DNA of 64,000 nt from Pterois miles (lineage: Eukaryota; Chordata; Actinopteri; Perciformes; Scorpaenidae). This document shows positions 35,830 to 47,512 of this stretch, piece by piece. The DNA lies in the NCBI GenBank assembly GCA_947000775.1, contig CAMQGK010000638.1, forward strand, positions 26,947,501 through 27,011,500, in the 5' to 3' direction. The position numbers were made by a program, and so were the translations under genes. Under the pieces are notes generated by a model that did not search any database, was not told the origin of the DNA, and saw nothing but the letters and a program-made list of their open reading frames with translations. Each line of letters starts with the position of its first letter. The stretch's first letter is position 1.

Positions 35830-35905
35830 ATACTGGCATGCAAATCAGCCTCTATGTCCCGTTCATTGTCTCACTGTGCTTATACAGTCATTATGCAAAT
35901 GCAAC
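35830..35905 (+). promoter_or_regulatory. Paired octamer (POU) sites
   Basis: ATGCAAAT occurs exactly at 35838-35845 and 35893-35900, same orientation, 55 bp apart, in non-repetitive sequence. Perfect octamers bind OCT/POU factors. Two at this spacing suggest a possible intronic enhancer, but chance cannot be excluded. Confidence 0.35.
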
Positions 35906-36138
35906 AATTTGGCTGTTGGTGCACAGTGCCAGTGCTAATCGGCGCTACTCCCGCAGCGACTAGTAGAGACTTTTTTATTATGAACGGGGGAAAAAACCAC
36001 TAAAACGTAAAAAATCTATTTGGTTTTCTAAATGTTATTTTATCATTGTGACAATACAGGCATGTGCAGAATTGGTATGTAGGAAAATTGACGGCAGGAG
36101 GGAACGTATCGTACACAATGACGGAGTAATTCAAATTT

Positions 36139-36443
36139 TGGTACCACAGTGGTACATGGTAGCACTGTTGGATCACAGCAAGAGGGTCACAGGTTCGAAT
36201 CCAGCTTGAGGTCCTTCTCCCCGTGCTAACGTGCGTTTCCTCCAGGTTCTCCAGTTTCCACAGTCCAAAGACATACAGGTTAATTGTTGACTAAATTGCC
36301 CATAGTAGGCGTGAATGTGAGCGTGGATGGTTGTCTGGACTGGCGACCTGTCCAGGGTGAACCCCGCCTTCGCCCAGTGCCAGCCGGGATCGGCTCCAGC
36401 CCCCCCGCGACCCCTAACGGGATAAGTGGTTGCAGATGGATGA
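36139..36443 (+). mobile_element. GGAT-tailed tRNA SINE, copy C
   Basis: Forward copy. Head ggtacatggtagcactgttg, perfect B box GGTTCGAATCC at 36192-36202, body cgtttcctccaggttctcc and ggatcggctccagccccccc, tail reduced to gcagatggatg. Nearly complete. Confidence 0.9.
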
Positions 36444-36734
36444 ACGTTAAATGGCGTGGGCTGTGGCGGTCCTAGTGTTCAGACTGAAACGGCCGGCTGA
36501 CTGACTGTAATGTGATGTAACAGCGATCTCCATGTGTGTCTCTTTAAACTTCGTCATCACATTACCTTCCCTGCACATTTAATAGTGACGCAGGTGGGTT
36601 TATATTGTCATTAATGGAAAGCGTGGTGCTAAGAGATGCCTTGTGGATCGTGTCGAACGCTGACGGTTGTGACAAAATGTCGGTATTTGTCGACGAGGGC
36701 ACTGACATACTGACTTTATAGTGGTTTAGACACT

Positions 36735-36890
36735 TAGTTGTGGTTTTGTGTCTTTGCAGCTGTTTTGTGTCTCTTTGTAGCTGTTTTATGTTTCTTTTGA
36801 GTCTCTTCCTGATCAGTACCGGGGTCCAGGGGAGCCCCCGACACTGTGCTCGGCCCGGTCCGTCTTTCAGCAGTCCTTCTATGATCAGCG
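36735..36890 (+). repeat. Short tandem TTTTGTGTCTCTTTGTAG repeat with dispersed-repeat end
   Basis: Three degenerate units of about 21 bp (gttttgtgtctctttgtagc). They are followed by gtctcttcctgatcagtacc and ggggtccaggggagcccc, an arrangement seen in a known fish repeat. Confidence 0.6.
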
Positions 36891-37839
36891 GGGTTTTGAT
36901 AACACAGTTAATCATTGCTTTGCAGCACACTAACGTCATGACTAATTGACAGGTAATGAACATTGTGTCACTAATTAAGCATCAAACTTCAGCATTATTT
37001 TGAACTGAAAGCAGGAAGTGGTGAGTTCAATAAATAAATCTTGACTTTCTTCATGTCTGACATTTTCTACAGACGTCTAGACGTTGAAACTGTAGTAATG
37101 TTGCTGGTATGATGTTAATATACAGCGAAATGATCATTTTCACTGGCTGTAGCTGCTTTGAGCCGCACATACTCAAAATAGGCCTCAAATCTCTGGAAGA
37201 GACGTGCGTCTTGTGCTGCTCTAACCTGTTAACATGGACGTCGAATTAAAAAAACAACAGGTAACGCAGCCGCCAAGCGCCCCTGGCGCTGCTGGTGTGG
37301 ACAAGCTGTAACTTTATCCGCCGTCTGGTGCCGAGGGAAAATCTAGTGATAACTCTCTGTGGGTTCATCAATACAAGCTTCACATCACATAGTCATTTGA
37401 TTATTAATATAAAAATATTGATTAGAGCAGCATTAAGTAGAAATGTAGCTGACGTAATCCATTATGCTTTTGACTTTAATGCATTTCGAATTATAGGATA
37501 AATTATTGATTTAGTGGAAGCATATCATTTATTTACTGGATGTTTACTTGCTTGTTTTGACAGTAGCTAAACACTTTAAACTACTACTATAAACTGTAGA
37601 CTTAAGTATTATGTAAATATATGCAGTTAAACAATAGAAATACTCAAGAGGCTCACATCCCCTCGCCTGTGAAGTGATAACAGCTGCTATTAGAAACCAG
37701 TCTCACTGTGCTTCACTGTGACCTTGTGCTTTTTTAACATTATGCTTCATGTCTGCATCTCTGTTTGTGAAAGCACAACACAAACATGTTTTGATGCTGA
37801 ATGAAAGCCTGTCTTCACGTGTGATTCTCTGTTTTGTAG
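36891..37839. other. No gene recognised
   Basis: AT-rich. A GC patch at 37255-37300 (gcagccgccaagcgcccctg) resembles a Harbinger-type end like that at 28690. Otherwise empty. Confidence 0.4.
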
Positions 37840-38065
37840 CGTCCGGCTCCAGCTGCACTTCGCTCCATCAGCACAATGACTGCAAACAAACGAGCAGCAG
37901 CAGCATCAGAGGAGGCACGTGGCCTCAGACAACCTCCACGCCGCTCTGCTCGGTGGCGGCCGCCGGCTCCGAGGGAGATCTGTTGGGAGTGAAGGCAGTC
38001 GCCGGAAGCTGTTCTTCCAGACAAAAAGGCTTTCAGAGTCTCTGTGACGGCAGACTGAGGAAACG
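37840..38065 (+). other. Candidate exon, plus strand, unproven
   Basis: Preceded by gattctctgttttgtag and followed by GTGAGA, this 226-nt block is GC-rich with many CpG while its flanks are AT-rich. One frame is open throughout (SGSSCTSLHQHNDCKQ early, RQKGFQSLCDGRLRKR at the end). The protein is not recognised. It is opposite in strand to the acylated-start gene, so it would belong to an antisense or nested transcript. A repeat-derived CpG patch is an alternative. Confidence 0.35.
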
Positions 38066-38305
38066 GTGAGATGGCAAAAACACCTCAGAGAGAGCGGCAG
38101 CTAACCAGTCATCTCTACTTTCTGGATTATTTTAATTTCAAATGACACAGAGGCATTATCAGTCACTTTCCCTGCATGCAGACATGAGCTGCTAAAAGCA
38201 CAAACTACAAGTGAACGCGTCAGCTGTCAGATTCCCAGTTCAAATTCAGGTTGTTCTCAGTTTGTCGCTAAACCTATGAAAAGTAATGGTCTGTAATTTG
38301 TATAT

Positions 38306-38720
38306 CCATCCATCCATCTGCAACCGCTTATCCCATTAGGGGTCGCGAGGGGATTGGGCGAAGGCTGGGTTCACTCTGAACGGCAGACTAGTGGGGACTA
38401 GTCAGACTGTAGCGTTCGAACCGATGAAGCCACTTGGATAAGGGGCGAAACGTCTTCAGAGACAAATCTAAGTCCAGTTGCCTTCGATTCAGTTGTTGCC
38501 AGAAAACACTCTGAACAGGTCGACGGGGTTGACACATCAACCATTCACACTCACTTTCACACCTACAGGCAATTTAGAGTCATCAATTAATCTAACCTGC
38601 ATGTCGTTGGAAACCCAGACAACCTGGAGAAAACTCATACTAAGAACTAAGAACATGCAGACTCCTCACAGAAGCTGGATTCAAACCTGCGACCCCTCTT
38701 GCTGTGAGGCTTGCAGCCCT
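38306..38720 (-). mobile_element. GGAT-tailed tRNA SINE, copy D, split by an insertion
   Basis: Starts with (CATC)n and caaccgcttatcccattagg and ends near the head at gctgtgaggcttgcagccc. A 125-bp insert at 38382-38506 interrupts it. The reverse B box is decayed (ggattcaaacc). Confidence 0.85.
38382..38506 (+). mobile_element. Penelope-like fragment with hammerhead-type core, inserted in a SINE
   Basis: Flanked by the 10-bp direct repeat cactctgaac (38372-38381 and 38507-38516). Inside, 38421-38454 reads CCGATGA, A, GCCACTT, GGAT, AAGGGGC, GAAA, CGTC. This is a hammerhead-like layout: core, stem II with one A-G mismatch, GAAA, then the cleavage-type ACGTC. GAA before and TTC after can pair as a short stem I. 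Compact hammerheads are established features of Penelope-like elements. Core position CTGATGA is mutated to CCGATGA, so self-cleavage is doubtful. Confidence 0.7.
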
Positions 38721-38802
38721 GTATATATCCCACGAAATCAATACGTATGTGTTATACATACAGAAATCCTGATCCAGGAAGTATAAAGAGCAACAAACGC
38801 CT

Positions 38803-39440
38803 CGTAGGGAGGAGGTCCGGGTGGATGGGTGGGTCCAGACACATCAGACTTTTGCCCAGATGACCAGCGTTTGTATGAAACCAGAATAGTTTTGTTCATA
38901 CAGTACTTCCATACTGAAGTAACGCCACTTCCGTAGTTATTTTAACCCAAAACACAATCTTTTCCTAAATATCAGGTTGTTTTCTGTGAAGACCGGAGCT
39001 CATATTGAAAAGGCTGCATGTGTGTAAAGGACCTGACACCGTTGGCGAGCGTCTGTCGGCCTAGTTATAGCGGCGTGTCCTGCACCGTCGCCTCTAGTTC
39101 AGGTTTTTTTCATTCTGCCGATTCATCATGTTGAATCAGCAGCAGAGCTCGTCAGTGAGAGAAATCACTGTGATTGGCTGTTCAGCTTAAACGATTTAGT
39201 GCAGGCGAAGCTGATCTGATTTGATCTGATCGTTCCAAAACATCTGGAATGAAGCTAAGCGATGAGTGAGAGTGCTGTGAAAATGGTCGGCAGTCGCTTT
39301 GTTTCATGTACGTATCACAACAACAGCTTGTAAATCCGCCATCCTCTGTCTTCCTGTTTCCTTTTTAAATGCGGATTACGGACTACTGCCACCTGCTGGT
39401 GTGGAGAGTTATTTCATTTCACGCAGGTGTAGAACATACT
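38803..39440 (+). mobile_element. Dispersed repeat fragments
   Basis: 38803-38910 has gggtggatgggtgggtcc and acttttgcccagatgaccag. 39280-39430 has aaatgcggattacggactac and gccacctgctggtgtggag. Both are familiar dispersed-repeat phrases. The first is shared with 2876-2909. Confidence 0.5.
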
Positions 39441-40164
39441 TTCTTTGCGGTGTGTTTGCGTGGAGCTTTTTAGCAAAGACTGAGGTGATGCAGTAGTTGG
39501 CCTTCATCACTGCTACTTCTTTAATGTTGGTTTGGAGCGTCTGGGCCTGAACAAGCAGAAATTGACACATGTAGCTGGACATTTTGTAGGAAAACGCACA
39601 AAAAATGCGGAATAACTTTTTTTTTCCTTAAGATATCGTACAACTGTTGTATGAGGACATGTTGACATTTTTACCTCACAGATCTCATCTGCTTTGAGTT
39701 TATTTTGCTGGTCGCAGCTGCGAACTGAAACCCAATTATTTATTCTGTGTTGAGTTGCAGTAAGGTCTTAACTTTCAACAGCATCTCATCCTTGGTGGAT
39801 GGAGTTTGCTCTGTTGCCATGGAGATACCTCAGCTGCATCACAAGACCTCAGTATGGAACATCAGTCGTGATAACCAGACGTTGATATGGGTGAGCTCAG
39901 ATAGATAAAGTAGGAGTAGAAGGGTCATTGATCGGTTTGCTGCAGTAATTTGACGAGTGCAAAAGAAAATGGCAATTGTTAGTTGTGATTGGCTCAATTT
40001 CAGCGAGGGCGGACCATATTTTACTGCGCATGTGTTGCACTGCCACAGATTCGATGCGTTGATGAGGCGTGACCCCGCCTCCTTCCTTCTCAAACTTCTC
40101 AGTTGGCAGAGACATTGATGAAGAGCAGAGTACAGGCGTCATTTTGTTAAGGAAATGGCGAATG
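39441..40164. other. No gene recognised
   Basis: Possible 5' portion of the hAT relic that follows. Open frames on the minus strand have no motif. Confidence 0.4.
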
Positions 40165-40620
40165 GACACGATATAGTACAGTAGAGGATCCACCAGCGTC
40201 GTTTGGCTCTGCTGTGTGGGAGCGTTACAGATTACGTATGACAGTGACGGGAAAAAAGTGGTGGATAAAACGTCAACTGTGTGTCAGCACTATGCGACAT
40301 GTGTGGCTAATGCTAGCGGCAATACTTCCAACATGATGAATCATTTACGGAGACATCACTCCGGTGTGTCCGCTGATAGGAGGAGAGAGTCGGGAGGAAA
40401 GAGCAACTCCTTCTCCCAGCAGCATTTAAACAGCCTCCACATGCAGACTGAGACAGAGGAAACAACACAACTAAAGCATCGGGGAGGTTTATAGATATGC
40501 AGCCTTATACAGTCGTGGATGCCGCTGGATTTCAGCGTATGATTGGGGTACTTGAGCCGCGCTATAATATGCCGTCTTGCAGACACATAAACCACATAAT
40601 AATTCTTGAACTGCACTTTT
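40165..40620 (+). pseudogene. hAT transposase relic, damaged BED finger
   Basis: The frame at 40216-40494 reads DSDGKKVVDKTSTVCQHY and NTSNMMNHLRRHHSG, the BED finger of a fish hAT transposase. The second finger cysteine is replaced by Tyr (CQHY), so zinc binding is lost. After a frameshift, about 40490-40590 gives FIDMQPYTVVDAAGF and VLEPRYNMPS, a later block of the same protein joined by deletion. Non-functional. Confidence 0.8.
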
Positions 40621-40859
40621 TGTTGATGGCCTGAGCCTATAATTAGTTTTTTATTTATTAATTATGTTTAAGTAACACAGTGGCACTTGATCCTCATGTT
40701 AGCCTCGTCTACTGCTGTTCAGGCAAACAGTTGACTTATTTTGGCAGATAAATGAAAAGCTGTTCAAATTGAAAATGGAAATTTGCCTCCTTGCTGTACC
40801 ATAAATACTGGTTTCCGCGGTAGCAAACCGAAATCTGTGACCCCAAACTGTGATATGAA

Positions 40860-40861
40860 CC

Positions 40862-40894
<33 letters not shown>
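40860..40894. repeat. (TA)n(CA)n microsatellite
   Basis: Short TA run followed by about 9 CA units. Confidence 0.9.
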
Positions 40895-41024
40895 TAAAAA
40901 CTGAACTCTAATTGTGGGATGTTGTTTTTGACATTCAAGTTTATTCTGTTGCAAAATGATGTTTGGAGTCATTATTAAACCCATCAGGCTGTGGCAGCAT
41001 GAATCTGCTGAGCCCTCTGACAGG

Positions 41025-41096
41025 TGACACCTCTCTCTACCGCGACCTGACGTACCTTTAATAAAGGTTCATCTTATCTTATCTTATCTTATCTTT
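41025..41096 (+). mobile_element. LINE 3' tail with (ATCTT)n
   Basis: Reads ctgacgtacctttaataaag, gttcatc, then four TTATC/ATCTT units. Typical 3' end of a 5'-truncated non-LTR element. A similar tail is at 52780-52838. Confidence 0.65.
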
Positions 41097-41999
41097 AAGT
41101 TGCCTTTACCTCCTAAACTACAGCAGCAGGCCCAACTGGCTTCGATCCCACGACCCCTTCAGTCCAACAGAAATTCATCCATAAACACCTGAGAGGTTGT
41201 AATTTGGTCATTTTTCTCTTTCAAGACTGAAATAAATCAAAGTCCTCTCACATTCAGACCAACTAGATAAGTCCACGTGATGGACTGTGTGCAGGATTTA
41301 GTGGTTCTTTCACAGTCAGTATTGATCCGACACACCTGTTTATAAGACTATCTGATGTGCGAGAGCTTTGTCGTAATTGTTCCCCTTTCACAGCTGAAAT
41401 TACTCCATTTGGTCTAATGATGTCTTACAGACGTTAAAACACTGTCAGTTCTTCAGGCTCTGAGGTGTTGAACAGATTTATTAGGTCCAGTCTAGACTCG
41501 GCTGGACTGCAGTACAGACTTTGTGTCCCCAAGTAAAGCAGTGCTGGGAGGATCTGTCACACGGTGGATGTGTACAGCCTTTAACACCAAACGCCTCGAT
41601 CTCCTTCTGCCGTTGTTTTTGTTTTAAGCTTCTGTGCAACACGTTGTCTCTCCCAGCTCGTCACATATCGCTGCTTTTCAAAATATGCATCAGTGTTCAA
41701 AGGGAACCTGCAGTTTCTGTCTGTTACGCACATGCAGTGTCTTTTCAAAATAAACTTCCAACGTAGGTTTACTTAATCTTTAGATTTACTTACTACAAAC
41801 CTGCTTGGTTAGGTCCAGGAAAAGATTGTGATTTGGGTTCAAATAAAGACATGTTAGATTAAATAAGTCTGTTTGTCACGTAGCTGCCATTCGTGAAGTA
41901 CAGAAGTTACTTAACAAAGGTAAAGTAAAATAGTGCAGGTCAATAAAGTATATTTATTTTCAAAAAAAAAAAAAGATGTGCGATAAAACACATTAACAT
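41097..41999. other. No gene recognised
   Basis: Single-copy DNA with an A run at 41960-41973. No exon supported. Confidence 0.4.
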
Positions 42000-42192
42000 C
42001 ACAAAATGAGTGAAGGAGTTGAAGGACCTCGGGGTCTTGTTCGTGAGTGAGGGGACGATGGAGCGTGAGATTGGTTGGAGAATCGGAGCAGCGGTGGTGC
42101 ATTCGCTTTACCACGCCGTTGTGCCGTCGTTGCTGAGCCAGAAGGCAAAGCTCTCAATCTACCGGTCAGTCTTCTTTCCTACTCTCACCTAA
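42000..42192 (+). pseudogene. Non-LTR reverse-transcriptase fragment
   Basis: Open frame MKELKDLGVLFVSEG, MEREIGWRIGAA, LLSQKAKLSIYRSVFFPTLT. This corresponds to the FKYLGVLFTSEG ... REIDRRIGAA ... KAKLSIYRS-PTLTYG block downstream of the catalytic domain in common fish LINE proteins. Only about 60 residues remain, with no catalytic motif. 5' and 3' parts are missing. Confidence 0.8.
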
Positions 42193-43823
42193 CACAGACA
42201 GGAAAACTACACAATATAATACACAATTAGAAAGGCGACACTTAAAAGTCGCGTAAATGACGTCTCTCTGAAGCTACACAAAAAGACCAGGAGTCGCTGG
42301 ATAAAACACATCCGGTCAGATTCATGTGTACGTGGTCGTAGCTAAGCTAGCTAGCTAACGTTGGTGACGTATGTTGTGCGAGACGACAGATGTAGCTCAC
42401 TGAAGCGGTTTCACACAAAACTAAGTGATACTACGACAAACTGCGACGAACCGACAGTTTCTTAACTTGAAAAATGACATTTTAATTTGACCAACATCAT
42501 ATGTGTGATTCATGGCGCCAGTCAGGCAGGATCAAACAAATCTCTCTCTCCGTTGACAGCCATACATATTTTTTGTCCACAGTAGAAGCGGAGGGACTTT
42601 GACAAGCTGGGAGTGAGAACAGTCTGTCAGCGGCAGAAGTCGTGGTCTGTCTCTGGACTGTACCTACAGAGAGACGCCTCTGTGTGACTGCTGACGGCTA
42701 CACATCAGCTCCGCTGTAGCTGCAGGATAATTGAGTGTAATGGCAGGCGGTGATGCTGTGGTTAAACGGCACAGCTGAGGGAAACAAGCCAGCGCTCAGA
42801 CACCAAACCGTGACGGCGCTGCAGAACCACAGCAGAGCCAACTGCAATACAAAACAAATGAAACCGTTTTCGTTGTTTTCAAACTCTTTGTATTGTTTCC
42901 CACAGAGAGGAGACTTCTGCTTCATTTGACATTTGATTCGCTTGCATAAAGTCAAGGGTGAGACGTGAACGAGAGAATAAGAAGCACGAGGAGACAGAGA
43001 GCTGTTGACCCATATTTACTGTAACATTTTCCCTCCCCTCTCTTCCCGCCATCTCTCATTGACCTCCCTCTTTTACCCCGCATCTATTTTTAGCAGCAGC
43101 CGCTCTCAGTCAGGCCAAATATAAGAATAGATGCTCCTCGCAAGGAACGCAGCAGGAAATAATCTGCAGGCGGTAAGTTGGTGGTGGTGGTGGTGCTCCA
43201 TCACTCTTGATCCTCACAACACTTTGGTTCAATGCTTCTACTGATTTTTAGGGGCATTGTGGTGTTTTAACTGTGGAAGGAGGTTTTATTGAACTATAAA
43301 ACAGTCTATTGATTGTGGTAAAACACTTAACTCCCTCTTATTGAAGATGATGGTGCTCTATCGCCTTCTAGCTCCCCAACATGTACACCCTCCGTGTTTC
43401 TGTTTTGTTTTTTGTCTTTTTCTTGCCGTGCTGGCTGCACACTGACAAACTCTCCACCTCTTCACGCTGTTTGTTTTCAGAATATAAACCATCATTTTCT
43501 CTCTAATAGAGTAGACAGAGTGCACCCTGTCCTCTGCATTATTGTTTTGATTATTTCTGTTACCACACCTCAGCTGGTAAATCGTTAAACCCACAAAAAA
43601 AAACCCATAATGATCAGATGGAGTTCAGCACGCTGGGTATGGGGAAACGGTAACTATTAGGGGCATTTATTGCGTTCATATATGAATATTTGATATCTCA
43701 GCAAATAAATTACAAGCAGGGTTAAATGCCAAAATGTGTTTTGATTATTGTCTTCTGATTTTATGAACTTTCAAGGGCATCCTGACCTTGTGTTCCATGT
43801 TTGGTTGCCAGTCTTAGTTAGAT
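42193..43823. other. No gene recognised
   Basis: Moderate GC, several short open frames, none with motif or splice support. (GGT)n at 43181-43195. Confidence 0.4.
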
Positions 43824-44284
43824 TAGGGCTGTCAAAGTTAACGCGACCGTAACGTTGAAGGTCTTTTTGACGCTACTAATTTATTCAACTTGTGATTTTT
43901 AGGTTGTAGCAGCTTGGTGTTACAGCTTAGAGTGACGATACTGGCAGCATATGAAGCTAGAAAACCTGGTAAATCCACTGGTACCAATCATGTCATACTA
44001 GCTTGTAGTGAAGGAGGTTAAATACCGCTGTCAACTAAATGTTGAGAGGAAAATCTGTACTGGGGTCCCTTTACCTCTGACCTCCAGATGTGTGAATGTA
44101 AATGGTTCTCTGGGTCCCCACCAGTCTCCCCTTTACAGACATGAACCTTTATGATAATCACAGTCAGTCTGGATCAAGTCATAGTCATGTGAGCATATTT
44201 TTTAATGCTAAAGTCAGAACCCGTGAGGGTTTCTGGGTAATATCTGTCATTGTTTTGTCTTAATTGATTTCCAATAATACATGT
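43824..44284 (+). mobile_element. Family R1 element, left end intact
   Basis: Starts tagggctgtcaaagttaacg, the best-preserved left TIR in the window. It keeps cctctgacctccagatgtgt and ctttacagacatg. The right third is missing after ccaataatac. Confidence 0.8.
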
Positions 44285-45929
44285 ATTGATTTATCCCTAA
44301 ATATCTCTGATGCCTAAACTTCAAAGATTTTTTTTTTTTGAGTTAGTACTTGTTCCCAGTTTCTCTTTAAGACAGAAAGTCAACAAAAAAAACTAGAATA
44401 ACAATGTTCATATGTTCAGTGTTTTAATCTTTTCCCGTCCTGTGGTTGATGTCTGTGAGTCAGCACCTCACTAGAGTACAGTTGTTTTCTTTTTTACAGT
44501 ATATTAATTTGTTTTTTCACTTATAATTTCATCATATCCCAATAATTTGGTCGGTTTTGGCAGCAAGCATCAAATGAATAGGTAAACAAATATAACAGCT
44601 GAAACAGAAAAATATACAGAAGTTACAGGAATTACAGGGCAATTTATAATCTGTCTTACAGTTATTGATTATCACCAACATTTAGTTTCAATAACTCCAT
44701 AAGTCTCCCCCAGATATTTTCAGAAACTACCAGTAACTTGAGTAATGTATGTTAGTTTTTTCATATCAATACATGATGATAGATCCTTCATATACTGAGT
44801 CATACTTGGTTTGTTTGCATTTTTCCAAACTATGTCTATCGCTCTCTTAGCCTGTAAGAGACACTAGAATACAGCTGCTTTACTTCAGTTCTTCAATACA
44901 TCAACAACAACGCTGCGACCGTGTCGCTGATCAAGGTCACATCAAATCCACAGAAGTGGTTTTGTGTCTCTGCTGCTGATGTGGTTTTCCTGTTAGTGGC
45001 TGTAGGTGGCTAGTGCTAATTATATAAACTATCCAGTTCTTGTTCTTCTGTCCTTTACAACAGACTGGAGACGTAACTGGAAACAGACCAAATCACATTA
45101 AGCTGCAGATACTGCAGAAGCAAAGCAACAGCGACAGTGACCTGATGTAACAGTCAGATGTTCTTTGTTTTTCTGACTTTGCCCTCCTTGAACACCACCA
45201 CTCTTTATTGCTCTGCCTCCCCTGTGTTTACCCTGATTTATAAGAAAAACCCGAAGCGTTGCCGGCGATCCGGTCGACCTCGCTCTCAGCTCGCTCCTCG
45301 CGGCGTCTGGAGGACACGTTTACAGAAAAATGAGAATATCAGCCGGAGTGAGATAACGTGACCGGCGCACAGCGAGCTTAATGTGCTTTGATCTACTTCT
45401 GACACCGCAAATAATGGAGAGAGAGAAGGAGAGGAAGGGAGGGAGAGACAGCCGGAGGAGATAAGATGAGAGGAGGAACACAGAGGGGAACACACCCACT
45501 TATGAAACCAGAAAAACCACACAAACCCTCCACTCTGCCCCGTCATTATCGGTCCTCACCACCCACCTCCGTCCCTCCTCTGATCCCTCTCCGTCCGCCC
45601 AAACGGCTCAATGACAATCAGAGGTCAAATGTTCCCTCCCTTTATTTATCCCCCCAGCAGCCTCTTTTTGTCCTCATAAAGGAAGGATGAAGCTCTGATG
45701 GAGCGTTTAAAAGACGAAGGGAGGCACAATGTGTGTCTGCATACGTGAGCACGTGAAGGCCGGACGCACCAGCTGCATGCTTCACTTAATGGGAGATGAT
45801 AATAGAGACGCACAGAGTGACCACGCTTCCCTTGAAACAGACAGCCGAGCAGTTTGAAGTGAGTCTCTTGGGTCTTAGTGTCTGTAGTGAGGAGGCTTCT
45901 GTTGAAGATTTAGCGCTGCTGTGTTGCCA
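44285..45929. other. No gene recognised; CpG patch at 45250-45370
   Basis: A short CpG-rich segment (gttgccggcgatccggtcga, ctcctcgcggcg) is followed by purine-rich DNA. A weak AG-exon-GT arrangement exists there but no frame is convincing. Confidence 0.4.
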
Positions 45930-46060
45930 TCTTTGTGAGGACCAGTTTCAGACCTTGACAGTGAGGACATTGTTGGAAAGTGGGGACATTTTGTTCTGGT
46001 CCTCCCTTCAAGGACTTTTTATTGATTATTTTAATGTTGAATTTTAATTCTCACTTTTTG
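45930..46060 (+). repeat. Dispersed GTGAGGACATT repeat fragment
   Basis: Contains tttgtgaggaccagtttcag, gtgaggacattgttg, gtggggacattttg and ggtcctcccttc. This is a familiar short-period fish repeat with quasi-tandem structure. Confidence 0.55.
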
Positions 46061-46436
46061 CACGGAGGGATATAAACTCCAATGATGCTGCAGCTATTGT
46101 GCGTAATCTTCCTTTTTTTTCAATGTAGGAAAAAAGAGTTTTTGGACATATACCGTTTTCTCACCGAAATTAGCACCATAATGCAGGTTTTTAAAGACGG
46201 AAAACATGCTGAAAGTAGGCGATGGACTCCTTTCCCATCACCAGTATGCGGTGTTTTGGTGGATTCTCTGGGTTTTTTCCTGCTGTGTCACCTGAAGCAG
46301 CGTTAGAAAACAGTGAGGATGATTGTTTTTTTATATCTGTTACTTATTCAGTCTCTCTTTCAAACTGTCAAACCAGAGTTGGTGATAGTTGGAACGGCAC
46401 AAAAAGACTGTTTTCATTTTGTGAAGCCGCGATTGA
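46061..46436. other. No gene recognised
   Basis: AT-rich open frames near 46082-46537 run into the Penelope-like fragment and are not called. Confidence 0.35.
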
Positions 46437-46600
46437 ATCGAAGGCAACTGGACTTAGATTTGTCTCTGAAGATGTTTCGCCCCTTATCCAAGTGGCTTCA
46501 TCAGTTCGAACGCTGCAGTCTGACTAGTCCCCACTAGTCTGACAAACAGTGGAGTAAGACCCAGGTTTTAAACCTCTGTGAAAGTGTCAGCCCCCTATTC
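46437..46600 (-). mobile_element. Penelope-like fragment, second copy, hammerhead-type core
   Basis: On the minus strand CTGATGA, A, GCCACTT, GGAT, AAGGGGC, GAAA, CATC lies at 46504-46471. The CTGATGA core is intact, stem II has the same A-G mismatch as the other copy, and the ACGT of the cleavage side is changed to ACAT. It shares more than 100 bp with 38382-38506 in reverse. Sequence beyond 46545 (gtggagtaagacccagg) may be further element sequence. Confidence 0.65.
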
Positions 46601-46820
46601 TCCTAAGACAATAGTTCGTTAGTGGAGTTTCACGTGTCCATTGTTGGGGACGTGAATCCCACTAGTGAACGACAGTCATTTGGGATTCAGTGGGGCTACA
46701 GGTGGTCGACAGTCGTTAGGTATGATGTGAGGTTACCAGTGAGCGACAGTCGTTGTGTTCATTAGGGACACTTGAGGTGAGGTGGAAACTAGTTAGCCGA
46801 GCTAGTTAACATCAGCATAA

Positions 46821-47512
46821 AGGCTGTCAGAGTTAATAATAACGCTGTTTTAACGCCAATGTCCTTCACGTATTAATGTAATCAATCTTTCAAACACTGT
46901 GATGGGCTCAGTTTCTAAAGCTGTAATAAAGATACTGGTATCATAAGAAACTAGAAAACCTGATGAATCCATCTGTACCCACCAGGTTGTTGGAGAAGGA
47001 GGATAAATTAAGCTACAAATATGTGCTAAATTTTATAGAGGAAAAACTGTCATGTCCATTTTCAAAGGGGTCTGTTGACCTCTGACCTCCAGATGTGTGA
47101 ATGTAAATGGGTTCTCTGGGTCTCCACCAGTCTCCCCTTTACAGACATGCCCACTTTATGATAATCAGTCAGTCTGGATCAAGTCATAGTCAAGTCAGCA
47201 CTCTGACACACTGACAGCTGTTGTTGCCTGTTGGGCTTCAGTTTACCATGTTCTGATTGGAGCAGATTGTTGATGCTAAAGTCAGAACCTGTGAGGGTTT
47301 CTGGACAATATCTGTCATTGTTTGTGTTAATTGATCTCCAACAATACATATATACACATTTGCATAAAGCAGCATATTTGCCCACTCCTGTGTTGACAAG
47401 AGTCTTAAATACCTGACAAATCTCACTTTAAGGAACATTTTGAACAGATAAACAATGTGCAATTTATTTGCGAGTCATCATGATTAAATATCTTAATTGA
47501 ATGACAGCCCTA
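46821..47512 (+). mobile_element. Family R1 element, complete reference copy (692 bp)
   Basis: Left end aggctgtcagagttaat and right end tgaatgacagccct are inverted. All internal blocks of the family occur in order: ctctgacctccagatgtgtg, gtctccaccagtctcccc, gtctggatcaagtcatagtc, gcataaagcagcatatttgc, ctcactttaaggaacatt. No insertion at the TTAA site. Non-coding, probably mobilised in trans by a hAT-type transposase. Confidence 0.85.
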
